Positions 14,674 through 24,030 of a stretch of DNA of 41,843 bases are shown piece by piece. Every line of letters starts with the position of its first letter. Positions within the stretch are counted from its first letter, which is position 1. This stretch comes from Halomonas sp. KAO. GTDB taxonomy: Bacteria; Pseudomonadota; Gammaproteobacteria; Pseudomonadales; Halomonadaceae. The position numbers were made by a program, and so were the translations under genes. A model generated the notes under the pieces. The model searched no databases. It was not told the DNA's origin and saw only the letters and a program-made list of their open reading frames with translations. The DNA is taken from NCBI RefSeq assembly GCF_015595025.1, contig NZ_JADNRL010000011.1, positions 1 to 41,843 of the forward strand, in the 5' to 3' direction.

Positions 14674-16119
14674 TCAATGCGTCGGGTCATCCTCCATCAG
14701 GAAGATGCGGCTGGCGGCGAAGGCACCGACGATCACCACCGCGCCGATGGTCGGGATCAGGTAGCCCCCGACCTGGGGGATGGCGTGCAGGAAGACGAAG
14801 GCGACCGCGGCCGGAGCGATGAAGCGCACCAGAAAGCGCCAGGCGATGAACCAGGCCCCGCTGGTGCCCATCTCCTTCACTACCTCGGAGTGGGTCAGGG
14901 CCCAGCCGGCGAACAGGGCGATCAGCATGCCGCCCAGTGGCATGAAGATATTGCTGAGCAGCTCGAAGAGGTCGAAGGGGTGGTAACCGAACAGGTCGTG
15001 GAAGGGGCTCGCCTCGGCCCAGAGGTTGAAACTGATCACGGTGAGCAGGCCCAGTGCCCAGGTGGTCACTACCATGACGAACACCGCCTGGGGGCGGGTG
15101 AGGTCGAAACGCTCGACCAGATAGGCGGCCACCGGCTCGATCAGCGAGATGGAGGAGCTGAGCGCCGCTCCCAGCACCAGAACGAAGAAGACGCCACCGA
15201 TCAGTGCACCGGCGGGCATCTCGGCGAAGGCCAGCGGCAGGGTGATGAACATCAGGCCCGGGCCTTGACCGGCGTCGAGCCCGGCCCCGAAGACCAGCGA
15301 GAAGATCGCCAGGCCGGCGACCACGGCCACGGCGGTATCGACGACGGCAACGATGATCGCGGTGCGGGTCAGCGACACCTCGCCGGACATATAGGCGCCG
15401 TAGGCCATGATGGCGCCCATGCCGAGACTCAGGGTGAAAAACGACTGGCCCATGGCCTCCAGCCAGCCCTCCAGGCTGAGGTCGGCGAGATTGAAGGTGA
15501 ACAGGAAGCCGGCCGCGGCGGGGAAGTCGCCGTGGGTCACGCCATAGGCGAGCACCACCAGCAGGATCACGAACAGCGCCGGCATGATCACCCGCAAGCC
15601 GCGCTCGATGCCCTGGTGGACGCCGAGGCCGACGATCAGCCCCGAGGCGGCGATGAACAGGGTGTGATAGAGCGTGAGCAGCGAGGGGGAGGCGAGTAGA
15701 CCATCGAAGTCGGTGGCGATACTCTCGATATCGGCCCCGACCAGGGAGCCGGTCAGCATCTGCCAGGTGTAGTGGATGGCCCAGCCGGCGATCACCGAGT
15801 AGAAGCTGAGAATCAGGAAGGCCGAGATGCCGCCCAGCCAGCCGATGGCTTCCCAGCCTCGTGAGGTGCTGTGGGTGCGGGTGAGGAAGCGCATGCCCAT
15901 GATGGGGCTGCGCCGGCTGTTGCGACCGAGCATGGTCTCGGCGATCAGGATCGGTATGCCCACGGCGAAGATGGTGAGGGCGTAGACCAGAAAGAAGGCC
16001 CCACCGCCGTTCTCGCCGGCCAGGTAGGGGAAGCGCCACAGGTTACCGAGGCCGACCGCCGAGCCGATCGCTGCCAGCAGGAAGGTACCCTTGTGAGTCC
16101 AGACGTTATGCGTGCTCAT
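14674..16119 (-). CDS. sodium-dependent transporter, NSS (neurotransmitter:sodium symporter) family
   Basis: A 481-residue membrane carrier of the LeuT-type NSS family, which imports amino acids or related amines with Na+. The N-terminus carries the Na+/substrate-site signature AIGSAVGLGNLWRFPYLAGENGGGAF, and LSLGMGAIMAYGAYM and SSSISLIEPV match the unwound helices 6 and 8. About eleven to twelve membrane segments are expected. I chose the ATG at 16119, with GGAG 5 bases upstream; an upstream in-frame start at 16197 adds a non-conserved basic extension. It lies upstream of livG in the same direction, with 156 bases between. Substrate not assignable. Confidence 0.93.
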   Translation of the reverse strand: MSTHNVWTHKGTFLLAAIGSAVGLGNLWRFPYLAGENGGGAFFLVYALTIFAVGIPILIAETMLGRNSRRSPIMGMRFLTRTHSTSRGWEAIGWLGGISAFLILSFYSVIAGWAIHYTWQMLTGSLVGADIESIATDFDGLLASPSLLTLYHTLFIAASGLIVGLGVHQGIERGLRVIMPALFVILLVVLAYGVTHGDFPAAAGFLFTFNLADLSLEGWLEAMGQSFFTLSLGMGAIMAYGAYMSGEVSLTRTAIIVAVVDTAVAVVAGLAIFSLVFGAGLDAGQGPGLMFITLPLAFAEMPAGALIGGVFFVLVLGAALSSSISLIEPVAAYLVERFDLTRPQAVFVMVVTTWALGLLTVISFNLWAEASPFHDLFGYHPFDLFELLSNIFMPLGGMLIALFAGWALTHSEVVKEMGTSGAWFIAWRFLVRFIAPAAVAFVFLHAIPQVGGYLIPTIGAVVIVGAFAASRIFLMEDDPTH

Positions 16120-16240
16120 CGTGGCTCCGAGGCTGAGTCCGTGGGCCGGTGGCCGTTTCGCCACTGTGCGCCAAAACCCGGTCGGTAACCAGTGCACTCC
16201 GTTTACGTCGCGTTAACGTTCTGGAAGATAAGGGTATCGA

Positions 16241-16564
16241 CTACCCATCCTGGTCTCTGTCGTCGGGGTCACCCAGGGTCGGCTCCAGGGCGCGGCAGGC
16301 GTCGGGGAGGCGGACGGTGTCGCCCAGGGCGAGCTTGCCGTGAGACTTGAGGCGGCGGCCGTTGTCCACGGCGATGATCGCCGCCACATCGCCGATGCTG
16401 GTGCCATCCACGTAGGCCTCGACCTTCACGCGCACCACGGCGCCTTCGTGGCGCGCCGAGAGGATATCGCCGGGCCCCGGTTCGGAGTGGCCACTGCTGT
16501 CCTGCTGGAAGTGGCGCATCACGCTGTCGGCGCCGGGGTCGTCCCACTCCACGTGCTTGTGCAT
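16241..16564 (-). CDS. small conserved-looking protein of unknown function
   Basis: A 107-residue protein I do not recognise. The centre looks like a small beta-rich domain (AVVRVKVEAYVDGTSIGDVAAIIAV, then a LALGDTVRLPD turn), flanked by a polar N-terminus starting MHKHVEWDDPGADSVMRHF and an acidic tail (GDPDDRDQDG). No signal peptide or membrane segment. CAGGAG lies 7 bases before the ATG, and codon use matches its neighbours, so it is probably real. It lies between typA and the NSS transporter on the same strand but is separated from typA by a terminator. Confidence 0.6.
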   Translation of the reverse strand: MHKHVEWDDPGADSVMRHFQQDSSGHSEPGPGDILSARHEGAVVRVKVEAYVDGTSIGDVAAIIAVDNGRRLKSHGKLALGDTVRLPDACRALEPTLGDPDDRDQDG

Positions 16565-16683
16565 CTCGGCTCTCCTGCTTGGGTTGCTATGAAGGCGGCG
16601 GCGAGGCGCGCGCCCGCCGCGGGTGACTCCAGCATAGAAGGTTGCAGCAGCCCAGGGAAAGGAACGGCCGACGAGCGGCCATG

Positions 16684-16708
16684 AAAAAGCCCGCCGGGTG
16701 GCGGGCTT
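16684..16708 (-). terminator. Rho-independent terminator of typA
   Basis: AAGCCCGCC and its complement form a 9-bp stem (16687-16695 with 16700-16708) around a 4-base loop. On the minus strand TTTTTCAT follows. It lies 21 bases past the typA stop. Confidence 0.88.
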
Positions 16709-16729
16709 GGCAAAGCGATACGGCAGCGC

Positions 16730-18580
<1,851 letters not shown>

Positions 18581-18597
18581 AAGGTGTGACTCGCTGA

Positions 18598-18616
18598 TAT
18601 GTACGCACCTATGTAC
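18598..18616. repeat. short direct repeat upstream of typA
   Basis: TATGTAC occurs at 18598-18604 and 18610-18616, 12 bp apart, just upstream of the typA start. Each contains the palindrome GTAC. It may be regulatory or chance. Confidence 0.5.
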
Positions 18617-18737
18617 ACGTTCTGGTAAGTACCCTAGGCGCGGGGCAGGGATGTGGGACGCGTATTGTACAGATTAGCGGTGCGCAGGAGTAGCAAGTTT
18701 GCCGATGTGGGCTGTGTTTCCTGGCGCTGCGGAGGGG

Positions 18738-19289
18738 TCAGCCTGCCTGGCGGTTCGTGGTGATGCGCTCCAGGCGAGCCCCGCAATGGCGCAGGCGCTC
18801 CACCAGATCGTCGAGGGCGTCATGGTCGAGCAGCGGATCACAGCCGCCGAGGCGCTCGTACCATTGACGGGCCATGCAGATGCCGACGATGGGGGGCGGT
18901 TTCTGGCGCCTCAGCAGTCGGGCGAACAGGCCGGGTGGCTCGCCGGACAGGGTCACGGCGTCAACCTCGCCGGCATCGATGCGCTGCACCAGCTGCAGCA
19001 GGACGCGGGTCGAGGCGATACAGCCAAGGATGGGGAACACCAGTACCGAGCCGCTGGTGTCAGCGATGGTGGCATTGAGCCGTTCGCCCAGCGGGAGGCC
19101 GGAGAGGCGCACATGGCGTGCCTTGTAGCGGCTGGCGATACGGGTGACCCGGGTGTCCTGGGTATCGTCGATCACGATCAGCTCGACGCCCTGGTCGGTA
19201 GTGAGTGGTGCCACTAATGAGAGTTCTCTGGGTAGCCTTGCACCGGCATTGCGTGCATCGATGAGTAGGGTGCCGGATGGTAAGGCCAT
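18738..19289 (-). CDS. degenerate GT2-like (TIGR04283-type) protein, probable pseudo-enzyme
   Basis: A 183-residue protein with the outline of a family 2 glycosyltransferase. ELIVIDDTQDTRVTRIASRYKA stands where active enzymes have VVDGGSTDGT; LGERLNATIADTSGSVLVF matches the stretch leading to the DxD motif; and ICMARQWYERLGGCDPLLDHDAL matches the FVRR..FE.LGGF..I...ED region. The metal-binding acidic motif after VLVF is replaced by PILGC, and the catalytic Glu-Asp pair is also altered. The N-terminal nucleotide-binding strand is shortened. I infer a non-catalytic or re-purposed GT fold. The ATG at 19289 has GGAG 6 bases upstream. It is divergent from glnA, with its own promoter-like sequence at 19364-19393. 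Confidence 0.6.
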   Translation of the reverse strand: MALPSGTLLIDARNAGARLPRELSLVAPLTTDQGVELIVIDDTQDTRVTRIASRYKARHVRLSGLPLGERLNATIADTSGSVLVFPILGCIASTRVLLQLVQRIDAGEVDAVTLSGEPPGLFARLLRRQKPPPIVGICMARQWYERLGGCDPLLDHDALDDLVERLRHCGARLERITTNRQAG

Positions 19290-19363
19290 GAGGAACTCCG
19301 AGGCCAGAAGAAAAGGCTCTGGACGACGGCCTGGAGTCGCGGCCGGCGGGTATGTTGTAATAA

Positions 19364-19393
19364 AGTGTAGCTTGAAGTTAATTGATGTATCAA
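19364..19393 (-). promoter_or_regulatory. sigma-70-like promoter of the GT2-like gene
   Basis: On the minus strand: -35 TTGATA (19393-19388), an 18-base spacer, -10 TACACT (19369-19364), with an AT-rich surround. It lies 75 bases upstream of the 19289 start. The -35 overlaps the inverted repeat TTGATGTATCAA. Matches to consensus are 5 of 6 and 4 of 6. Confidence 0.4.
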
Positions 19394-19434
19394 ATGTTAT
19401 TGATGCTACGTGGTGGTGCCTCCGCCTCCATTTG

Positions 19435-19451
19435 TGCACCAGAATGGTGCG
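19435..19451 (+). promoter_or_regulatory. NtrC-binding site upstream of glnA
   Basis: TGCACCAGAATGGTGCG matches the 17-bp NtrC consensus TGCACYAAAATGGTGCA at nearly every position. Its centre lies about 150 bases upstream of the expected sigma-54 start point, a normal enhancer distance. A further half-site (TGCATGGTGCAT, about 19555-19566) lies directly before the promoter. Confidence 0.8.
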
Positions 19452-19569
19452 CAGGCTGGCGAGCCTCTCCCCCGGTACGCCCGCCCACACCTGTTTAGCA
19501 CCGGAAGGATCCGAAAATAAGTTCCTTTATTCAATATCTTGAGAATTTCTTTTCTGCATGGTGCATAGG

Positions 19570-19588
19570 TTGGCACGCCGCCTGCAAT
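19570..19588 (+). promoter_or_regulatory. sigma-54 promoter of glnA
   Basis: TTGGCACGCCGCCTGCAAT carries the -24 GG (19572-19573) and -12 GC (19584-19585) exactly 10 bases apart, with the TTGGCACG block intact. The transcript should start near 19597, giving a leader of about 127 bases before glnA. The rest of the 19290-19723 gap holds the NtrC site and the divergent promoter described separately, and AT-rich DNA around 19500-19555 that could help DNA bending. Confidence 0.85.
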
Positions 19589-19723
19589 GTTATGATCATC
19601 AGTCAGTGTTATGGGGCCGTCGTGGGCAGCGTGCCTGCGGCGTGCTACAACAACTTGCTGGGGTTCCTGCATTCCGGTGCCTGAACCCCTCAATTATCGA
19701 GCCATGCTCAACCGGAGGACACC

Positions 19724-21130
19724 ATGTCTACCAAGACGCTCGCCCTGATCGAAGAACATGACGTCAAGTGGGTCGACCTGCGCTTCACCGATACCATCGG
19801 CAAGGAGCAGCACGTCACCATTCCGGCGCGTGATGTCGATGAGGAGTTCTTCGAGAACGGCCAGATGTTCGATGGCTCTTCCATGTCTGGCTGGAAGGGG
19901 ATCAACGAGTCCGACATGATCCTGCGACCCGAGGATGGCACCGCCTTCCTGGACCCCTTCACCGAGGACGCCACCCTGGTGCTGCGCTGCGATGTCATCG
20001 AGCCGGCCACCATGCAGGGTTATGACCGCGACCCGCGCTCCATCGCCAAGCGTGCCGAGGCCTACCTGCAGTCCACCGGCATGGGCGACACCGCCTTCTT
20101 CGGTCCGGAGCCCGAATTCTTCATCTTCGATGAGGTGCACTGGAAGGCCGACCCCGAAGGGGCGATGTACAGGATCACCTCCGAGGAGGGGGCCTGGGCC
20201 ACCGATCGTCAGGTCGAGGGGGGCAACCTGGCCCACCGGCCGCGGGTCAAGGGTGGCTACTTCCCGGTACCGCCGGTGGACAGCTTCCACGATATTCGCG
20301 GTGCGATGTGTAACACCCTGGAGGCGATCGGCCAGAGCGTCGAGGTGCACCACCACGAGGTGGCCAACGCCGGTCAGAACGAGATCGGGGTCAAGTTCAA
20401 CACCCTGGTCAAGAAGGCCGACGAGGTCCAGGAGATGAAGTACGTGATCCACAACGTGGCTCACGCCTACGGCAAGACCGCCACCTTCATGCCCAAGCCG
20501 GTGGTGGGCGACAACGGCAGCGGCATGCATGTGCACCAGTCCTTCTGGAAGGAGGGGGTCAACCAGTTCGCGGGCGACGAGTACGCCGGCCTCTCCGAGA
20601 TGGCGCTCTACTACATCGGCGGCATCATCAAGCACGCGCGTGCCCTGAACGCCTTTACCAATGCCTCCACCAACTCCTACAAGCGTCTGGTGCCGGGCTT
20701 CGAGGCGCCGGTCATGCTGGCCTACAGCGCCCGCAACCGTTCGGCCTCCATCCGTATCCCCTACACCGCCAGCCCCAAGGGCAAGCGGGTCGAGCTGCGT
20801 TTCCCCGACCCGACCGCCAACCCCTACCTGTGCTTCGCGGCGATGCTGATGGCCGGGATCGACGGCATCAAGAACAAGATCCACCCCGGCGACGCCATGG
20901 ACAAGAACCTCTATGACCTGCCGCCGGAAGAGGGCAAGAAGGTGCCGACCGTGGCCCATAGCCTCGACCAGGCCCTGGAAGCGCTGGAACAGGACCGGGC
21001 CTTCCTGACCGAGGGCGGTGTCTTCACCGACGACATGATCGATGCCTATATCGAGCTCAAGAGGGAGGATGTGGATCGTCTGCGCATGGCGACCCACCCG
21101 ATCGAGTTCGACATGTACTACAGCTGTTAA
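19724..21130 (+). CDS. glnA: glutamine synthetase, type GSI-beta
   Basis: A 468-residue enzyme making glutamine from glutamate, ammonia and ATP, active as a dodecamer in the cytoplasm. Family motifs are [55 protein letters not shown] and [21 protein letters not shown]. The adenylylation tyrosine lies in NLYDLPPEE (codon 20912-20914, residue 397 counting Met), so activity is expected to be tuned by GlnE. GGAGG precedes the ATG. Transcription should come from the sigma-54 promoter at 19570 with NtrC bound at 19435. glnL and glnG follow 1.8 kb downstream, separated by two unrelated genes rather than forming the enteric glnALG operon. Confidence 0.98.
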   Translation: MSTKTLALIEEHDVKWVDLRFTDTIGKEQHVTIPARDVDEEFFENGQMFDGSSMSGWKGINESDMILRPEDGTAFLDPFTEDATLVLRCDVIEPATMQGYDRDPRSIAKRAEAYLQSTGMGDTAFFGPEPEFFIFDEVHWKADPEGAMYRITSEEGAWATDRQVEGGNLAHRPRVKGGYFPVPPVDSFHDIRGAMCNTLEAIGQSVEVHHHEVANAGQNEIGVKFNTLVKKADEVQEMKYVIHNVAHAYGKTATFMPKPVVGDNGSGMHVHQSFWKEGVNQFAGDEYAGLSEMALYYIGGIIKHARALNAFTNASTNSYKRLVPGFEAPVMLAYSARNRSASIRIPYTASPKGKRVELRFPDPTANPYLCFAAMLMAGIDGIKNKIHPGDAMDKNLYDLPPEEGKKVPTVAHSLDQALEALEQDRAFLTEGGVFTDDMIDAYIELKREDVDRLRMATHPIEFDMYYSC

Positions 21131-21178
21131 CTACGCACTGCAGCTGTTGATGAGAGCCCGCGGGCTCTGGTTAGGCCT

Positions 21179-21214
21179 ACGCAAGCGGCACGCCTTCGGG
21201 CGTGCCGCTTGCGT
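21179..21214. terminator. strong hairpin after glnA, UUCG loop
   Basis: A perfect 16-bp stem (21179-21194 with 21199-21214) closed by the very stable C(TTCG)G tetraloop. It lies between the convergent glnA and ZIP genes. There is no clear T tract on either side. A smaller palindrome (AGAGCCCGCGGGCTCT) lies just upstream. Confidence 0.65.
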
Positions 21215-21224
21215 TATCACCGAC

Positions 21225-21941
21225 TCAATGGATCAGCATATGGCCCACGATACCCAGAGAGAAGCCGAGCACCGCGCCGAGCGGCGGGCCCCAGTGGCGC
21301 TCGAGCCTGGCCTGGGGGGCCAGGTCCTGGAACACCGAGTAGAGGATGCCGCCGGCGGCAAACAGCATGATGGCTGCGACTACCGAGGGGTAGTCGGACA
21401 GCCACCAGAACCCACCGAGGCCGGCGAGCGGCCCCAGCCAGGCCATGGTGAAGAACATGCCGACCAGGCGGCGTGAGGAATAGGCGGTGCTCTGGCGCAG
21501 CTCGTGATAGGCGTTGAAGCCTTCCGGCAGGTTCTGCAGCGCCATCAGGCCGGCCAGCAGCATGCCGCCGTTGCTGCCATAGGCGAAGGCGGCCCCCAGC
21601 GCCAGCGCCTCGGGAACGAAGTCGGCGAGCATGGCGGCAAGCTGGCTGGCCGAGGAGCCGCTGCGTGCCAGCATCACATCCAGTGCCATGAAGGCAGTGC
21701 CGCCGGCCAGGAACCAGGCGGCAGCGCCTCCGAGGGAGAGGTCCGGCAGGCTCTCGGGCACCAGCACCAGGGCCACCGCCGAGAGCAGAGCCCCGCCACC
21801 GAAGGCGATGATGCCGTGGCGCAGCTCGCTCTCGAGCCACGGGATATCGATGCGCTCCTTCCAGGCCGCCCAGGCCCCGAGCGGCATCGCCATGCCCGCC
21901 ATCAGCGTCAGTGCCACCACCGCTTGCCAGTTGTCCACCAT
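21225..21941 (-). CDS. ZIP-family divalent metal transporter
   Basis: A 238-residue inner-membrane protein of the ZIP family, which takes up zinc or other divalent cations. About seven to eight hydrophobic segments are visible. The metal-site helices read ADFVPEALALGAAFAYG and ALQNLPEGFNAYHE. The PE and PEG residues are kept, but the His that precedes them in ZupT-like proteins is replaced by Asp/Phe and by Gln, so the binding site differs from the textbook one; related bacterial ZIPs also vary here. The ATG at 21941 is preceded by AAGGAG; the longer frame to 22022 adds a basic stretch with no conservation. Convergent with glnA. Direction of transport and metal are not certain. Confidence 0.85.
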   Translation of the reverse strand: MVDNWQAVVALTLMAGMAMPLGAWAAWKERIDIPWLESELRHGIIAFGGGALLSAVALVLVPESLPDLSLGGAAAWFLAGGTAFMALDVMLARSGSSASQLAAMLADFVPEALALGAAFAYGSNGGMLLAGLMALQNLPEGFNAYHELRQSTAYSSRRLVGMFFTMAWLGPLAGLGGFWWLSDYPSVVAAIMLFAAGGILYSVFQDLAPQARLERHWGPPLGAVLGFSLGIVGHMLIH

Positions 21942-22104
21942 CGGTCTCCTTGGAGTGTGTCTACAGGGCCATCCTAGGCCGTAGCCTCGCCGCTCGGCCA
22001 GTTGCTGCTGGCGCTGGGGCATCGGGCCTGCTTATGATGTGATCTACATTATCGGTAGGCGGCAGGTTGCCGGCGATCGACTCTTTGGCAAGGCGGAGAC
22101 CCCC

Positions 22105-22668
22105 ATGGGCAAAACGGTCCTGACACTCGTGCTGGCTCTGGGCGTAACACTGACGGCCTACGGCCAGACCATCTATCGCACCACGGACGCCCAGGGGAAT
22201 GTGGTATTCACCGATGATCCCGACCTGGGCGGCGAACAGGTGGAGCTGGCGCCGGTGACGGTGGTACCGTCCCGGGGGAGTGCAGACGCCGGCCAGGTCG
22301 CGCCGCGGCCTACTAATAGTGCGCCCGCGACGTCCCGTCCGGGGCAGCCCTTCATGCCCTATGACAGCTTCCGCATCGTCTCACCGACCCATGAGCAGGC
22401 CTTTCCGGTAGGCGTGGCGGGTAATATCGCCGTGGACCTGGGGATCTCGCCCGGCCTGCGCGAGGATCATCGCGTCAGGCTGCTGGTGGATGGCCAGATC
22501 AGCCAGTCGGCGATGCACACCTCGGCCTTCATGGTGCCCAACATGAACCCTGGTGAGCACGTGCTGCAGGCCGAGCTGCTGGATGCCCGCGGCGAGATTC
22601 GCCACCGCACCTCTCCGGTGACGATCTATGTGCTGCGCGCCAACGTGAATCGCCCGACCAGTGGCTGA
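22105..22668 (+). CDS. exported DUF4124-domain protein
   Basis: A 187-residue protein. The signal peptide covers residues 1-20 (VLTLVLALGVTLTAYGQ). DUF4124 follows at once: QTIYRTTDAQGNVVFTDDPD is the family's typical motif (Y.....G...F.D.P). After a Pro/Ser-rich linker (about 52-82) comes a second beta-rich domain (FRIVSPTHEQAFPVGVAGNIAVDL...NPGEHVLQAELLDARGE) that resembles an Ig-like or carbohydrate-binding sandwich. Periplasmic or envelope-attached, function unknown; DUF4124 proteins are common next to glnA/ntrB in gammaproteobacteria. The ATG at 22105 starts the signal peptide and is preceded by GGCGGAG. Confidence 0.88.
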   Translation: MGKTVLTLVLALGVTLTAYGQTIYRTTDAQGNVVFTDDPDLGGEQVELAPVTVVPSRGSADAGQVAPRPTNSAPATSRPGQPFMPYDSFRIVSPTHEQAFPVGVAGNIAVDLGISPGLREDHRVRLLVDGQISQSAMHTSAFMVPNMNPGEHVLQAELLDARGEIRHRTSPVTIYVLRANVNRPTSG

Positions 22669-22831
22669 GGACGCTTCCGGACGTCCCCGCCTTCTCCTGC
22701 CATGACACTGTCCCCCTTCTGATCAACGCCTGCCGATAAGAGGAGGGAAGTGTGTTCCGCTGTCTCGATCCCCGCTATTCCGATCCTCGCTGTTTCGCTT
22801 GTCGCCGGGGACGGTGCAGGGCGCCACGAAA

Positions 22832-22848
22832 TGCACTAATTTGGTGCA
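22832..22848 (+). promoter_or_regulatory. perfect NtrC-binding palindrome upstream of glnL
   Basis: TGCACTAATTTGGTGCA fits the NtrC consensus in all conserved positions and its two half-sites are exact complements. It lies 124-140 bases upstream of the glnL ATG. In enterics an equivalent site overlaps the weak glnL promoter and lets NtrC repress its own operon. No sigma-54 promoter was seen in 22849-22971, which favours repression here. The rest of the 22669-22971 gap shows only a direct repeat CCCTCTTGCACAAG (22928-22955). Confidence 0.85.
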
Positions 22849-22971
22849 TGTATGGCGCGTCTCGTCCCGTCATAAGCCCGCCTAGGGAGCCTCGCGCCCT
22901 GGCCCGTTTCTTGCTTCATCTAGACGTCCCTCTTGCACAAGCCCTCTTGCACAAGCCGACCTGGAACCGAT

Positions 22972-24030
22972 ATGGCCGCCGCGATATACCAACGCCTGAT
23001 GGAACACCTCTCCACTGCCGTGCTGCTGCTGGATGGTGAGCTCAGGGTGACATGGATGAACCCCGCCGCCGAGGCGCTGCTTTCGGTCAGCCTGAGCCGG
23101 GTTCGGGGAAGCGCACTCTGCTCGTCGATGGAGCAGGAGGATGGGATGGAGGCGGTGCTCACCAAGGCGCTGGATGCCTGCCACCCCTTCACTCGCCGTG
23201 AGGCGCGCCTGGTGCTGCTGGGAGGCGAGCCACTGACCGTGGACTTCACCGCCACTCCCCTCGCCGAGGACGAGCTGCTGCTGGAGGTGGAGCCCCGTGA
23301 TCGTCTGATCCGCATCTCCCGGGAGGAGGCGCTGATGACCCGCCAGGAAACCGTCAAGGTGCTGACCCGGGGGCTGGCCCACGAGGTCAAGAATCCGTTG
23401 GGGGGCATTCGTGGCGCGGCTCAGCTGCTGGAGCGCGACCTGGAGAATCCAGCGCATCATGAGTTCACGCGCATCATCATCGAGGAGGTGGATCGCCTGC
23501 GCGATCTGGTCGACTCCATGCTGGGGCCCAACCGAGTGGCCCGTCATGAACCTCTCAGCATTCACAGGGTGCTGGAGCGGGTCCGCACCCTGGTGCTTGC
23601 CGAACACCCCGGGGTGCGCATCGAGCGTGACTACGACCCCAGCCTGCCGGACCTCTCCGCTGATGAGGCGCAACTGATTCAGGCGGTGCTCAATGTGGTG
23701 CGCAATGCCATGGAGGCGATGCACGAGGCGTCCACCCCCGAGCCACGGCTGGTGCTGCGCACCCGGGCGCGTCGTCAGTTCACCCTGGGAGCCGAGCGCC
23801 ATCGGCTGGTGTGCGAGGTGGCGATCATCGACAACGGGCCGGGCATCCCCGAGGCGCTGCAGGAGACGCTCTTCTACCCCATGGTGTCGGGGCGTGCCGG
23901 AGGCAGCGGCCTGGGGCTCTCCATCGCCCAGGGCATCCTGCATCAGCACCAGGGGCTGATCGAGTGCGCTTCGGCGCCGGGCCATACCGAATTCCGACTG
24001 CTGATTCCTCTGGAGACGCGCCATGACTGA
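22972..24030 (+). CDS. glnL: nitrogen regulation sensor kinase NtrB/GlnL
   Basis: A 352-residue soluble histidine kinase/phosphatase that controls GlnG according to PII. Residues 1-110 form a PAS domain (LMEHLSTAVLLLDGELRVTWMNPAAEALL). The dimerisation domain contains the phosphorylated His137 in GLAHEVKNPLGGIRGAAQLL, and the ATPase domain shows the N-box NVVRNAMEAM, G1 DNGPGIP and G2 SGRAGGSGLGLSIAQ. I start at the ATG 22972, since the upstream TTG at 22933 lies inside a short duplicated sequence with no ribosome site. The 3' end overlaps glnG by 8 bases. An NtrC site lies upstream. Confidence 0.95.
   Translation: MAAAIYQRLMEHLSTAVLLLDGELRVTWMNPAAEALLSVSLSRVRGSALCSSMEQEDGMEAVLTKALDACHPFTRREARLVLLGGEPLTVDFTATPLAEDELLLEVEPRDRLIRISREEALMTRQETVKVLTRGLAHEVKNPLGGIRGAAQLLERDLENPAHHEFTRIIIEEVDRLRDLVDSMLGPNRVARHEPLSIHRVLERVRTLVLAEHPGVRIERDYDPSLPDLSADEAQLIQAVLNVVRNAMEAMHEASTPEPRLVLRTRARRQFTLGAERHRLVCEVAIIDNGPGIPEALQETLFYPMVSGRAGGSGLGLSIAQGILHQHQGLIECASAPGHTEFRLLIPLETRHD

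Noticed and set aside
19694..21097. 467-codon open frame antisense to glnA
   Set aside because: Same cause: codon bias of glnA leaves the opposite frame open; the peptide resembles no family.
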